64,000 bases of DNA from Cephalotus follicularis (GCA_001972305.1 BDDD01000989.1:372001-436000), one strand, 5' to 3'; shown: positions 1 through 12,139, counted from the stretch's first letter. Numbers and translations: made by a program. The notes: generated by a model from the sequence alone, not told the origin.

Positions 1-3000
1 ATAATTGGGCGACCAGGGTTGAACCTGATGGAGGCGATAGTGTCCACGAGGCACTTACTCATGAAGTTCCCCACAAAGTTTGGCGTGGAAGAAGCCAGGG
101 GGGACCAGCAGGTTGCCAGGTAGTGCTACAAGACTGCCGTGGTGGACCGCAGGAAGGACAAGGTACTCCCCATCGCGAACGTGGAGCTCACGGGGGACGT
201 GGAACCTGAGCGTCCACAGCCTGTTGAAGATATGGTCCAAGTGCCCCTAGAAGCGGGCAACTCCGGGAGAGTCTTCCAAGTCGGCTCACAGCTCGGAGAG
301 GTGGAGAAGGGGAAATTAATAACATTCCTCTGAAATAACGGAGATGTGTTCGCCTGGTCGGCAGAGGAGTTCCCCGGGATCAGCCCAAGCGTAATGGTCC
401 ACAAACTAAGTGTGGACCCGGCCAGGACCCCAACCAAGCAGAAGAAGAGGAACTTTGCTCCCGGGCGTCAGCAAGCAATAGCCGATGAGGTGAGCAAGCT
501 CATGCAGGCGGGGTTCGTAAGGGAGGTGCATTACTCAGACTGGCTGGCGAACCCAATCCTAGTCAAAAAAGAAAACGGCAAGTGGAGGATGTGCATCGAC
601 TTCACAGACCTTAACAAAGCTTGTCCCAAGGATCACTTCCCTCTTCCAAAGATAGACCGGCTGGTGGATGCGACCTCGGGCTACAGAATGTTGAGCTTCT
701 TGGATGCTTACTCGGGGTATAATCAGATCCCTATGTATGAGCCCGATGAGGACAAGATAGCCTTTATCACGAACCAGGGGATGTATTGTTATAAGGTCAT
801 GCCCTTTGGTTTGAAGAACGCATGGGACACCTACCAATGACTGGTCGATAAGATCTTCGAGCCCCAGATTGGGAGGAACATAGAGGTCTATATCGATGAC
901 ATGCTCGTCAAAACCCCAGCTAGGAGCCCCAACATCAAAGACCTGGAGGAGACGTTTGAGGTACTAAGAAGATATCAAATGAAACTCAACCCTTCCAAGT
1001 GCACTTTTGGGGTCAACTCGGGCAAGTTCCTAGGGTTCATGGTCTCAGGCAGAGGAATAGAGGCCAACCCGGAGAAGATCTCGGCGGTTCAAAATATGAG
1101 GCCTCTCCAAACCGTCAGGGATGTACAAAAACTGAATGGAAGGATAGCGGCCCTGAGCAGGTTCGTTTCGAAGTCAACAGAGAAATGCCTCCCGTTCTTT
1201 AGGGTGTTGAGGAACCCCAAGGGGTTTTCCTGGTTGGACGAATGCCAAGCAGCCTTCGACAAGTTGCAGGAATACCTGACTTCCCCGCCTTTGATCTCAA
1301 AGCCTAAGGACGGGGAAGACTTGTATTTGTACCTTGCGGTCACCCTGGGCGCCGTGAGTGCAAAGCTGGTCAAAGAGGAAGAGAAAGTTCAAAGGCCGGT
1401 GTACTATATGAGCAAGGCTTTGAATGATGCTGAGGGAAGGTGCCCGGAAGTGGAGAAGTTTGCCTACGCACTGATCATCGCTTCCAGGGAGTTAAGGCCA
1501 TATTTTCAAGCCCATACAATCAAAGTTCTGACTGACAAGCCGCTTAAGCAAGTTCTCGCAAAGCCTGACACCTCGGGCAGACTAATCAAGTGGTCAGTCA
1601 AACTAGGCGAGTATGATGTGAAGTTTGAAGCCAGACCAGCAATCAAATCACAGGTTCTGGCCGACTTTGTTGGAGATAATACACCTACAGAGTGTATGGA
1701 GGAGGACCCCTCTGAGAGCGAGAGGGAGACTTGGAGGTTATCCGTGGATGGCTCTTCCTGCATCACGGGCAGTGGTGCATGGGTGGTACTGGTGAGTCCA
1801 AGTGGGTGGACATTGGAGTATGCTCTGAGGTTTGGTTTCAAAGCCACGAACAACGAAGCTGAATGGGAAGCTCTCATAGCCGGGCTGACAATTGCGAAGC
1901 ATCTGGAGGTGCGGAAGATGGAAGCCTCCAGTGATTCTCAGCTAGTGGTTGGTCTGGCCAGTGGAGAGTACGAGCCCCGAGAGGACTCAATGGCAAAATA
2001 TTTATCACACTTCCAGAATTTGAAGCCAACTTTCGAAGTTCTCAGAGTTATGAAGATACCCAGAGCAGAAAACGCCCGAGCAGACCAGCTGTCAAAACTG
2101 GCAACTGCAGAGGAGCTAGAGAAGAATCAAACCGTGCTGGTAGACTACCTGGACAGGCCAACCATCTCTGAAGTAGATGTGATGGACATTGACTTACCAC
2201 AGGAGCCAAACTGGATGACCTCGTTTGTTAACTGGCCAAGGGATGAAAGTTTACCCGCAGACCCCGCGGAGGCAAGGAAACTGGTGTACAGAGCGAACAG
2301 ATTTCAACTCCGTGACGGGATTCTCTACAAAAGGTCCTTTTCTTTCCCCTGGATAAGATGTCTGACTCCCCTAGAGGCCGACTATGCTCTAAGGAAGGTC
2401 CATGAAGGGGTCTGTGGCAACCACACAGGGGGCAGGACATTGTCCCACAAGCTACTAAGGCAGGGCTACTATTGGCCGACTTTGCACCAAGACGCTGTCG
2501 ATTTGTTGAGCAAATGCGACAAGTGCCAGAGGAATGCAAATATAAGCAGAAGACCTTCTCAGCCTCTGACGTCTATAACGGCCCCCTGGCCCTTCGCACA
2601 ATGGGGAATGGATTTCGTAGGACCACTTCCAATGACGACAGGCTAGAGGAAGTTCCTCATTGTAGCAGTGGATTATTTTACCAAGTGTGTAGAGGCAGAA
2701 CCCCTGGCCACTATCACAGAGAAGAACACCGAAAGCTTCATGTGGAAGTCCATCATCTGCAGCTTTGGAGTCCCCAGGACAATAGTCTCAGATAATGGGA
2801 AATAGTTCGACTGCCAGGCTTTCCGTGACTTTTGCCAAGAATGGAGAATAGAGCATAGACTCGCCTCTATAGCCTACCCCCAGAGCAATGGCCAAGCAGA
2901 GGTGACAAACAGAGATATCATCTCGGGCTTGAAGAAGCGCCTCGAAGACAGCAAAGAAAGATGGACTGAGGAGCTACCAAGTGTTTTATGGGCGTATAGA

Positions 3001-3427
3001 ACCACTCCTCGGACCACGACCGGGGAGTCCCCATTCAGTCTTTGCTTTGGAGCGGAGGCCATGATACCGGTGGAGATTGGTGTACAGTCACCAAGGGTTG
3101 TGCACTTCACAGAGGAGAACAACGAAGAAGGGTTTAGATTCCTCCTTGATCTGGTAAGAGAGCTCAGAGACAAGGCCGCCATCAGAGTCGCAGCTTACCA
3201 ACAAAGGGTGAGCCGTTACTACAACAAAAGGGTAAGCCCCAGACCACTAAGGCAAGGAGATTTGGTCCTGCGCAACTCAATAATTTCAGACCAGATCGGT
3301 ACTAGAGGAAAGTTAGCCCCTGCCTGGGAGGGGCCATACAAGATCAAGAGAGTGCTCCGACCAGGAACATTCAAACTTGAAACTCTGGGGGTAGGGAGAT
3401 TGCCAGAGCCTGAAATGCCGAGCATCT
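1..3427 (+). pseudogene. Tat-lineage Ty3/gypsy pol (copy A), 3' part, with in-frame stops
   Basis: Reading frame 1 stays continuous from the first base to the end of integrase and is broken only by stop codons at 121, 331, 838, 2644 and 2803. In order it holds the end of the protease linker, reverse transcriptase (active site Y-I-D-D at about 890-900), a Ty3-type RNase H (about 1300-1560), a second aRNase H-type domain (starts SVDGSS near 1740; NNEAEWEAL, SDSQLVV and ENARADQLSKLA follow), then integrase with an HHCC-type zinc finger (H..H...CDKCQ, 2400-2525) and the DFVGPLP and SDNG core motifs. Paired RNase H domains before integrase mark the Tat branch of Ty3/gypsy. The element starts left of the window, so gag and the 5' LTR are not seen. 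A small frame slip near 3390 replaces the usual C-terminus. It is not expected to encode a working polyprotein. Homology to copies B and C is very high throughout. Confidence 0.95.
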
Positions 3428-3429
3428 GA

Positions 3430-4470
3430 GAAAATACTACCAATAGTTGTTAAATGTGCAAAAATTCAAAGAGGAAATAAAGAAAATAAAGCTGACTTTT
3501 TCTTCAAAAATTGTACTCAAGACTATAGTTCCAGGTTTGTAAGGGACCGGAGGAAATGGTTCCACCGGGGCACACCTGACAAAGCATCTCCAGGAGCCGG
3601 GCTGGTCCGAGGTCGGGAGTGCGGGCAAAACTAAGATAAACTTCTTGTTCTTCCTTAACGCCCGCGAGCAGGCCCGGGCACCAACACCCGAGGACTCCAC
3701 CAGACCTCAGCTTATGGTCGATTGACCTGAGCTCCCCAGCGGACACCCAACAAAAAGAGAGACTCCCCAGGGAGCATCCCCTGGTCGGCAACCCCACAGG
3801 AACTTGTTTGACCGGACCTAAAGTCGTATCTTGAGAGGCGAATCCATGGGAACTCACAACGATCAAGCTCGTTGTACTGAGCACTGTGATACAAGTGTCC
3901 CTACGTGGACTGCAAGCTCAGACGACCTGGCTCACAACTTGTTGAGCCAGATGACAACTTGCGCGGCAAACCCATAGGAACTTGTCCGGGTAGACCAGAA
4001 GCTCAATCTACGAACACAACAGAACTCGTAAAAGGCTAAGCCTTCTTTACCTAAGCACCTTTAAAATGAGGTGTCCTAAGGGGACTACCAAGCTTAGGCG
4101 ATCAAGTTTAAAGATTATTATAGTATTTACACTTTATTGTCCTAAGAGGACTACAAAACTTAAGAGATCAAGTTTATCAAGTTAGAGAATTGTCATTTTG
4201 TTTACGCTCAATTGTCCTAATGGGACAGTGCAAGCCCGGGTGAGCTCAAGCGCTGCGCACAATGCAGGCAGAGTCCGGGGTCATGGAGTACGGTGCTTCC
4301 TAAGTACTTCATGAATTGTTAAAGCAAATAAATAACATAGACAAGCTAGATATAAAAATGTTTCACTTTATTGATAACTCAAAAGATTACAGTGCTAAGG
4401 AAAGAGAAAGTTACAAGGCAAAACAAAACAAAAAATCTATCATAGGCCTCGTCCCCCAAAGGGATCTCTA
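3430..4470. other. Post-pol non-coding block of copy A, with short repeats
   Basis: No reading frame is convincing here. The block is shared with the equivalent place in copy B (48600-49800) and, reversed, in copy C (23614-24610). All three contain a segment around GAACTCACAACGATCAAGCTCG and phrases of the type GTCCTAAGGGGACTACCAAGC. Around 4066-4225 the phrase TGTCCTAA-GGGACTAC-AAGCTTA-GCGATCAAGTTT recurs about three times as a decayed tandem repeat of roughly 80 bp. Variable tandem repeats between pol and the 3' LTR are known from Tat/Ogre-type elements. Conservation between copies may reflect 3' UTR function for either strand, or simply common descent. Confidence 0.7.
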
Positions 4471-4473
4471 CTA

Positions 4474-5476
4474 TCAACGAAGGGGGAGGATGAGCGTCTT
4501 CTTCTGTTGGGGGAGGAGGAGGAAGGTCCTCAAGGCGGGCTCCTTAGCGATGACCCGGGAGAGGGGCTCGGCATCAAAGGCCCCGAGACTGCCGGCCTCG
4601 TCCTCGGCCTCTTCGACGCCCTCCGGGATGAAGTCGTACTCAGCCACGGAAGGACCACAGACGAAGGAGCCCAGCGGGAGATCCGAAAAGCACTCGACCA
4701 TGTTCCGGCAGGTGTAGTACCCCCGGCGAAAGTTGGCTGAGGATTTCTTCAGGACCTCGCGGCTGAAGTCCTCAGAGGCTTTGTAGAGCTCCACAGCTTG
4801 GTCCATTGCGTCTCGAAACTCCGCAGAGGCCTTGAAGTCAAAGACAGCCCTCTCCGCAGCAGCTTCAGCCCTGGCCTCGCCAAGCTCTTGGCACTTTGAC
4901 AGCTGGCCTCTTAGGACCTCCACCCTGCCCTTGAGCCCGGCAGCCCACTCCGTTATCATGATCTTTAGCCCCCTCTCCCTCCGGGCCTCCTCCACGGCCT
5001 CGTCCTTCTCAGCCGTCAGCCTCTCCTGGGCACTCAACACCTCATCCAGCTGGGTGTGGGCCGCAGCCAGAGACCTGCCCAGCTCGGCGTTTTCAGCCCC
5101 GGGCTGCTCGTTCAGGCTGGACTCCTGGTCTGTCTTCTCCATCAGGAGATGGGCGTTGACCATGGCCTGTGAAAAAAAGAACACGTCAATATAGGTCTAG
5201 AAAAAGTTCAAGTTCAAAAAAGAAGGTCGAGGCAAGTGCGTTTACCCGCTGGCAGCATTGGAAGAGGTTGGTCCAAAGATGCCCGACTGTCCACTCCTCC
5301 CTCAGCCCCACCTCGTAAGGGAACATGCCTACCCGGCCATGCTCCGTGGCAACCCCCGGCGTCCTCAAGAAAACACCAGCCCACCCGAGCTCCCCCAGAA
5401 TATCCCTCACTTGCGCAAGCTCCGTAGCCATTTTGTTTTCTCTCTCATCTCTAGCCATTTTCTCCTGTCCATGCAC
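4474..5476 (-). pseudogene. Antisense accessory gene of copy A, 3' exons (coiled-coil protein)
   Basis: This gene runs opposite to pol. The upstream exon piece (5476 to 5246) encodes a region with AQVRDILGELG and EEWTVGHLWTNLFQ. A GT at 5245 and an AG at 5167 bound a 79-nt intron, after which 5166-4474 encodes a long heptad-rich segment (ESSLNEQPGAENAELGRSLA, then alternating Glu/Ala/Leu/Arg), followed by FRRGYYTCRNMVECF and an acidic tail (EEAEDEAG). Copies B (49833-51473) and C (22756-23613) carry the same domains in the same antisense position. The 5' half of the gene, with the PF04195-like domain, is missing on this strand. Function is unknown; coiled coil and low-complexity charge are all that can be seen. 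The donor and acceptor still look functional, but the gene is truncated. Confidence 0.8.
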
Positions 5477-6149
5477 GATGTGAACACGTGGGGATCATGG
5501 CTTCATGCTTCCTTGGAGGTAGCACCATGATCCTAAGTGTATGAGAGAGTGGGAGAGTGGGAAATGAGGTTGGTGAGTGCATTATTTGCAGAAAAACGGG
5601 TTAGAAATAAAGAGAGAATTTTTGCTGGGCAAAAAGGATAAGTGACCTCTCTGCACTTAAGAGATTCCTTCTCTGATGATACACCAAGCAAGTGACTTAT
5701 CTAGGGTGGATTGCTTTTGACAATACTTGTCAAAATTCAATCTTCTCTTTATAAGCATTAAGAGAGAGTGTGAGGAAATATATTTGTGACTTTGCTGGTT
5801 TGAGCAATTGCTGTACCAGGGACTTTGGGAGCAACTTGTGTGGTGTCTTCCCAAGCTTGTAGCGGCAGAGAAAGAAGGAGCCACCAACGGAAGGTATAAA
5901 CTCTATGACTTCTTTTCTTGGTGGCCATGTTTTGCCTTGTTTTTGTGTCACCATTGGATGCATTGGTGACACCTTTTCAACTATAGTGATGATGTGGTGA
6001 TCCTTGTGTGTTGAGCTTTTGTTTAAATGAACTTGTTTTGTATGGTTCAGGGTGTTTATTCCGCTGCCATGTTTATCTTTAAAGTTTTGTTTTGCACCTT
6101 TTATACCGAAGTCCATTTTTGGCTCCGGATATAGTTATACTGTTTCCAT
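5477..6149. other. Unassigned spacer between the two oppositely oriented accessory-gene fragments
   Basis: This stretch has no convincing coding frame and no obvious match elsewhere in the window. It separates the minus-strand 3' exons of the antisense gene (ending at 5476) from a plus-strand 5' fragment of the same gene type (from about 6150). It probably contains the breakpoint of an inversion or of a second insertion. Confidence 0.5.
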
Positions 6150-6919
6150 CAGCTAGAACCAAACAAACTAAAAGGTTCATTAGAAATCCCGAGGAGGTAG
6201 CCCGAGCATCGGTGGGGGTTACCATAGCTGAGCGTCCCCTTGGGGTCGAGGAGAACATGTTGGCCACTGCTGCTGGGGCTCCCGACGTTGCATCCAATGA
6301 AGCTTGGGTCCAAGTATTTAGGGGCCACGTCAACCAAAGCGTGCTACGTCCAAGGAGGGTGGAGGAGATAGCCAAAAAACACTCATTCCCAAGCAGCTTG
6401 GAATATGAGATTCCCAACGATCCCAAGGTGGTCACGGAGAGCAAACCCGGCCACTTTGTAGTTTTCCTGGATGCTTTGGAGCACGGATTATGGCTTCCTT
6501 TGCCGTCCTTTGCTATAACCATTCTGAGGCATTACCAAATCCACCCGTCGATGCTTCAAGCCCAGTCCTGGGGGTTCATCATTGGCTTCTTGGTGAGATG
6601 CCTAGAGTTAGGGGTGACAGCCACCGTGGAGTATTCAAAGAGTTCCACATTGTGAATTCCTCTCCAAAAAAGCGTGACTTCTACTTCAAATCTCAAGTGA
6701 GTCAGACCAAGAAACTGTTGGCAGAATACACCAAGTCGGTCAAAGGCTGGAGGGGGAGGTATTTTATGGTCAGGAACCTTCCTGGCTTCACTCCCTGTCC
6801 ATTGTATGATACTTTGGATACTGGGCGCCTTAACCAGAGGATGACTTTGACCGAGGCCGAGACGGCCGACCTGGAGAAACTCTTTGCTCTGGCCCCCGAG
6901 GATGTGAACTCAGTAGTGT
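6150..6919 (+). pseudogene. PF04195-like ('putative gypsy type transposon') fragment, inverted relative to copy A
   Basis: The translation begins ARTKQTKRFIRNPEEVARAS and continues through LEHGLWLPLPSFAITILRHY and SWGFIIGFLVRC. This is the 'LRLPLHPF..VL..Y...P..L.P.SW..I.GFL..C' signature of the plant domain Pfam PF04195 (established family; recognised by eye, not by search). A one-base slip near 6630 moves the frame, after which FKEFHIVNSSPKKRDFYFKS and GWRGRYFMVRNLPGFTPCP follow. It stops abruptly after APEDVNSVV, exactly where a dispersed repeat begins at 6921. The start codon found in copy B (ATGGCGAGAACC) is not present. In copies B and C this domain lies antisense to pol; here it is on the same strand as copy A's pol, so it is inverted or belongs to another element. 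Confidence 0.8.
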
Positions 6920-6920
6920 T

Positions 6921-7242
6921 TGATCCAATTCCCTGATTTTGAATTGCTGGATTTGAGATTTTGGACCTACCATGTGCTATTAGATTTGTCTTTTTAGGTC
7001 TATAATTGCTATTGGATTTGGCTTGCTTTGGGCAAAATGTTTGTTAGAATTATCCTTGGACTTGATATTTGAGTTGGTGGCCTGAATTATGGACCCAAAT
7101 CCCAAACTACCATTTGAGCCCATATTTTATACATGAACATAAAAAACAGAAATTACAAGGGAAGAAAAGAAAAAAGAAGGAACCACTACAACAAAAACTA
7201 CACACCACTAATACCCCAACACGTACACCATTTTCCTCTCCA
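6921..7242. repeat. Direct repeat, left member (TGATCCAATT...CTCTCCA)
   Basis: About 320 bp beginning TGATCCAATTCCCT and ending TTTTCCTCTCCA, repeated at 13594-13861 in the same orientation with indels. Phrases such as ATTATCCTTGGACTT and CCATTTGA-CCCA are shared. The TG...CA ends would fit short LTRs enclosing 6.35 kb, but I see no matching target duplication, no clear primer-binding site inside and no polypurine tract. Two independent insertions of a small element are equally possible. The left member cuts the PF04195-like frame. Confidence 0.6.
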
Positions 7243-9455
7243 TTGTCCCCTAGACAACCCCGCCACCCCAAAACCCTAATTCCTTCAGCCTATATACTGT
7301 AGCATCATTGAAAAGCAGCAAAAGCTATGAGTTAGACTCTCTTAGGTTACTACTTCCTGGAGATCAAGCTACTGTATGCGCACTGAATACATATTTGAGT
7401 CATTTACTTTGTGCTTAGGTTACTGGAAATCAAGCTGTTGTATGCTCACTTACACATATTTAAGTCATTTACTTTGCACTCAACTCATCTTCTCTAAAAA
7501 AAAATTGTTGTTCTAAATTGATTATATAAGAAATTTAAGAACTCAAACTTGTTTACAATTTTTTTTTCTCAATAGTCTGCAATAAAAATGTTAGAAAATA
7601 AATAGATACAATACTGATAAATTAGAATAAATAATAAATAATAGCTAAATAATATATATAACGTGACAACAATTGCTTTTTGTTGGAGGTAATGTTGTAA
7701 AGTGACCATAAGATGAATGGCTGAAAACGATCCCTATTCTTATATTTATTTTCGAACTGTTTGGAAACGGTAATTGATAGAGCCTATAGAACAGATCAAG
7801 TAAGGTTGTGACCTTAACTTATCTGTCAGATTACATATAACTCGCTTTTAAGTCATCATTTTCCGATGTGGGATTGCTATCTTTTAAAATGTATTGCCGC
7901 AAGTTCTCCTCTTATTTGTATATTAGTTGTTTATTCATATTCGACTTGACCAAAGTATTACATAATCTAATTTTCAGCATTTCCAATGGACTTCCTTTTT
8001 ATTTCATCTTTTCATATTTTTTAGATTTTGTCTTCACTTCAAACAGAAAAATAGTGATAGGAGTCTTTTTTTTAATTTTCCCTTAAATTAGAGCGTTTAG
8101 CTTGTTTTGGTTTTGATAGGGTAGCATCAGTGCTTACACAAGTGGGAATTCAGAACTCTCCTGTAATTTGCATATTTTACCATACTTTTTCAAAAAGAAA
8201 ATTTTGAGCTTTAAGGAAAGAAGAAATGTAACAAAGTAATAATATTGAACAAGATGTAGTAAATAATAATGGTGTAGATTCAATTAAAAATGGTTCTAAG
8301 GGGATGAGTATTGGAGTGACTCTCTCCCACCTATTTATTTTTTAAGACTGTATCCTTGGGGTTGATATTCAGTTTATGGAATTTACAAATTTACGTCTAT
8401 GATAGCTAAACGCCTTTAAAATGTTTTTGAATGGTGCATCGTTTTCAAATATCTTAAGATTGAGTCAATCCTTTAAACTTTTGCGTACACCTGCAAGTAC
8501 ACACACATAATCAATAAAATGGCAGATGGAATGTGGGAGGAGGACACCTACCACAGGACCTCCTCTGTTTCCATAAACTGCAATATCTAATACTACATTT
8601 ATTGAGTTTTATTTACTTTATTTTTGTTCTTCATGCTATTATGCTATGTGTCACCACCCTCACTGCCTCTCCCCAAAACCAAATCAATGCTCATGCAAAA
8701 CCCACATTACCATCACTGCCTCCAAACCTCTATCATAAAACCAAACCAAAACTCAACACACCAAAGTCCCAATGCCTAAACCAGTAGATAGAAATAGCAA
8801 AAACGGAATACAAAAAGAAAGGAAAGAAGATTACGCGCGAGCACCGGTCACCTTGCCGGAGCTCCGGTCACGACACCGTTGGCCCCCAACTCCTCCGACC
8901 TACGTGCCTCTCCTCGAAACCCCCCGAGACTCGGTCACCGCCACGTACCTGCTGCCTTCACCCAGTCAAACTCACTGAGTCGACTCACCACAGCCCAAAA
9001 CCAAGCCAAACAGCCTCCAAAGGCCACCGAAGCACCCTACCCTGCCTCCGGTTTCGACGCACCACCACCCAAAGCCACCAAAAATACCGTAACCCCAAGG
9101 TCACGCCACCACCAGTTCGGTCGATACCATAGCCTCACAACCTAGATCTAAAAACCTTGATCTTTTTTGGTCTGTTTTCGTCATCTATTTTGGTGATAGA
9201 AAATTGATCAGGAGAAGAAGGGGAACACAAAAGAGGAGTAAGGAGGAATAGTGAAGCCGACGATTTCACCGACACCTTTTACCGGCGATTTGCAACATAC
9301 CCGTGAGAATGGAGAGAGAGAGAGAGACGTGAGAGAAATGTTAGGTGAGAAAAGTGAAAAAATAAAAGGAAGATGGAAAGAAGTTAAAACGACAGCAACA
9401 AAAGGGAAGTATATCAGTAGAAATGTTAGGCTTGTTTTCTGGCCTCGTTCTGCTT
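7243..9455. other. Gene-free AT-rich region with a short GC-rich segment
   Basis: 7243-8600 is AT-rich with no credible frame. From about 8640 to 9130 the sequence is C-rich and gives proline/threonine/serine-rich translations in two frames, neither with recognisable domains. I treat it as non-coding or as degenerate transposon DNA. A GA-rich microsatellite (GAGAGAGAGAGA) sits near 9310-9325. Confidence 0.5.
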
Positions 9456-9710
9456 TAGGTCGAATAGGATATTTGAATTTGGTCTTTGGTTTGGGCCATA
9501 AGAGTCATAATAGAGTTGCATGTAGGCCGGTTCAGTCCGAACCGTGACTCGGACGGCTCGGACCGTGAGAAAGCGAGCCGGTTAGGTCGAATAGGATATT
9601 TGAATTTGGTCTTTGTTTTGGGCCATAAGAGTCATAATAGAGTTGCATGTAGGCCGGTTCAGTCCGAACCGTGACTCGGACCGTTCGGGACATGCGAAAG
9701 GTGGGCCGGT
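9456..9710. repeat. Partial tandem duplication, 127-bp period
   Basis: The phrase TAGGTCGAATAGGATATTTG starts at 9456 and again at 9583, and both are followed by the same ~115 bases. The duplicated unit joins about 55 bp of flanking DNA to the first ~72 bp of the hAT-like element, so the element's left end and left target site are present twice. Confidence 0.85.
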
Positions 9711-10451
9711 TCGTGAACCGGCTCGCTTTCTCACGGTTCGAGCTGGTCTAGTTCATGGGAGATAAAAAGTGTGAACCGAACTGACCTATAAACCTTAACC
9801 GTAAGTAAGGCGGGCCAATCAGGGCCGGTTCGGTTCATATTTTTTAAATTTTAAATAATTAATCAATTAGTTATTTAATTTATGAATTTTGTTGTAACTT
9901 ACTCGTTTCTTATCCGTTTTTAATGAATGAATACTCGTTGAAAAGCTCTAGACATCTACTTTCTAATAATATTTTTTTATGCAAAAATTATAAGCATGGA
10001 ATATGTTATTCAAGAAATTTAATTAATTAGTTATTTAATTTACGAGTTTTGTTGTAAGTTACTCGTTTGTTATCCGTTTTTAGTGAATGAATACTCGTTG
10101 GAAAGCTCTAGACATCTACTTTCTAATAATATTTTTTTTATGCAAAAATTAAAAGCATGGAATATTTTATTCAAGAAATTTAATCAATTAGTTAATTAGT
10201 TATTTAATTTGCGGGTCAGGGAGGGTGGCGTCAGCAGATGTCAGGTGCCTGTCAGATGCGGTTCATGCGGTCCAGTTCTTATGGTCTGGTCCGGTTTGAC
10301 GGTTTCTAACACTCTGAACCAGTTCGGACCACTCTCAATGGCCGGTTTGGACAATGGTCTGCCATGTGGAGCACGGTTTGGGTCGGTTCAAGGACCACGT
10401 TGACCGATTCGGGCCCATTTCATGGGTTGAACCGAACAAGTTGCAACTCTA
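9511..10451. mobile_element. Non-autonomous hAT-like transposon
   Basis: The left end reads TAGAGTTGCATGTAGGCCGG (9511, and again at 9638 because of a partial duplication). The right end, reverse complemented, reads TAGAGTTGCAACTTGTTCGG and finishes at 10451, giving a 10-bp perfect terminal inverted repeat that continues imperfectly. The flanking octamers are AGTCATAA (9503-9510) and AGTCAAAA (10452-10459), a 7/8 match of the 8-bp length that hAT insertions produce. The interior is filled with CCGGTTC-type motifs on both strands and includes an inverted pair of GTGAGAAAGCGAGCCGGTT (about 9564 and 9715). There is no transposase frame. Confidence 0.7.
9861..10210. repeat. Tandem repeat of about 160 bp inside the hAT-like element
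   Basis: The unit beginning AATTAGTTATTTAATTT and running through TGAATGAATACTCGTTG and GCTCTAGACATCTACTTTC occurs twice (about 9865 and 10025), with a third partial start near 10193. The copies differ at only a few bases. It lies inside the hAT-like element and is AT-rich, unlike the element's GC-rich ends. Confidence 0.85.
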
Positions 10452-11104
10452 AGTCAAAAGAAACAGTGGACTTCATTTTGGTTTGAGTTTATCTATTTTG
10501 GTTTTATTATAAATGTCACTTTGTTTAAAAGGAATCCAATGGGACTTCTCTCTTGGGCTTGTGACTTAACCGAATGCTTCCCCTATGGTTTAAGTAAGCT
10601 TGATGTATTCCGTTTGGATTTTCAATTTAAATTCTTGCTATCCTTTTTATATAATTAATGTGCTCATTTTATTTTATATTAATCGCTAGTAATCGTTTGT
10701 GTTTCTCTTAGGCTTGTGATAGAGTGATTTTTTTTTGCATTGTCATTCCCTCGGTCAAGGTAAAACCTTTATCCGTATTTGATTTATCTGATACTTATCT
10801 TGACCATTGAATGCAATTAATCATTTTTACTCAAATTCATGAAATGAACTTCAAATTAATTGAAATTGAATTAATTAATTATCCAACGATGAATGCTTTA
10901 ATTTGGCTTATGGGATATGAATGATTTTGCAATGGTTTGTATGTTCCCCCCGCACACACTGATACAGGTGCATTCATGCATGAGCTCTAAAACCCAAGCT
11001 CCAACCCTTAAGATTATTTAGGAAGCCGGTAGCGTTAGCTTTCGGATGTGACAATTTTCGGGAGCGCATTCATGCGTGAGCTCTATACCCAAGCTCCAAT
11101 CCTT
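10452..11104. other. AT-rich relic DNA with a ~96-bp repeat
   Basis: No coding frame is supported. Near 10970 and 11065 a ~45-base phrase recurs (GCATTCATGC-TGAGCTCTA, then CCCAAGCTCCAA-CCTTA), 96 bp apart. It directly precedes the integrase relic, so it may be decayed retroelement sequence. Confidence 0.5.
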
Positions 11105-12079
11105 AGAACAGGTTACTATTGGCTGATAATGGGAGAGAATGCATTGATTACATTAGAAAGTGCCACAAGCACCAATCCTATGCTGACAAGGTGCGTGTAC
11201 CCCCTTTCGTCCTAACACATGATGACATCCTCGTGGCCATTCTCAATGTGAGGCATAGACATGATGGGGGTTATCAATCCAAAGGCTTCCAATGGACATC
11301 AATTACTTTACAAAATGAATAGAAGCCGCACACTATCCCGATGTGACGAAGACAGTCGTCGGTAGGTTTATCAAGAAGGAGATAATCTGCAGATATGGTC
11401 TCCCCAAACCAATCATAACAGACAATGGGACGAATTTAAACACAAGATGATACTAGAGTTGTGTACCCAATCCAAGATTAAGCATCATAATTCCAACACC
11501 TATAGACCCAAGATGAATGGAGCCATCAAAGCGGCAAACAAGAATCTGAAAAAGATCATTGCCAAAATGACTGTGACTTACGAATATTAGCACGAGATGC
11601 TTCCTTTCGCTTAACACGCCTATCGAACGTGCATCCGTACTTCTACTGGGGCAACTCCATACCCCCTAGTACACAGGATGGAAGCAATCTTGTCAATTGA
11701 GGTTAAGATCCCATCATTAAAGGTCTTGATTGAGAATGAGATAGAAGATGCAGAGTGGGTTCGTGCCTGGTATGAGCAGTTGAATTTCATTGAAGAGAAA
11801 AGACTCATTGCACTTTGCCATGGGCAATTATATCAATACAAGATGATGCAGGCGTAAAACAAGAATGTGTGTCCACGCAAATTTCAAGAGGGAGAGTTGG
11901 TGATGAAGAAAATCTTGTTACCGCAACATGAACCTCGAGGGAAAAGGGCCCCGAATTACGACGAATCATATGTAGTAAAAGAGGCTTTCTCTGGGGGATC
12001 CCTTATCTTGACCAACAGGGATGGAGAAAGGTTGCAAAACCCAGTGACTTATAATGCTGTAAAAAGATATTACGTTTGA
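11105..12079 (+). pseudogene. Ty3/gypsy integrase relic of an older Tat/Ogre-type element (D)
   Basis: Pieces of an integrase can be read in order. They are a zinc-finger remnant (DYIRKCHKHQSYADK), the core with IICRYGLPKPIITDNGT, TYRPKMNGAIKAANKNLKKI (the usual N-G-x-x-E-A-A-N region) and HAYRTCIRTSTGATPYPLV, and a C-terminal part ending FSGGSLILTNRDGE and NAVKRYYV. The final domain is the form typical of Tat/Ogre integrases. Stops and frame slips interrupt it (for example near 11588 and 11855), and nothing of RT or RNase H could be found upstream. It is clearly more diverged than copies A, B and C and probably older. Confidence 0.85.
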
Positions 12080-12139
12080 AGTTTCTTTGGAATGTTGTTT
12101 TAATCAAATGAAATATCACTTTGTTTGAATTTATCTTTT

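Noticed and set aside
8772..9145. Pro/Ser/Thr-rich frames in the C-rich segment
   Set aside because: Two overlapping frames of similar quality, no start context, no domain; likely chance in GC-rich DNA.
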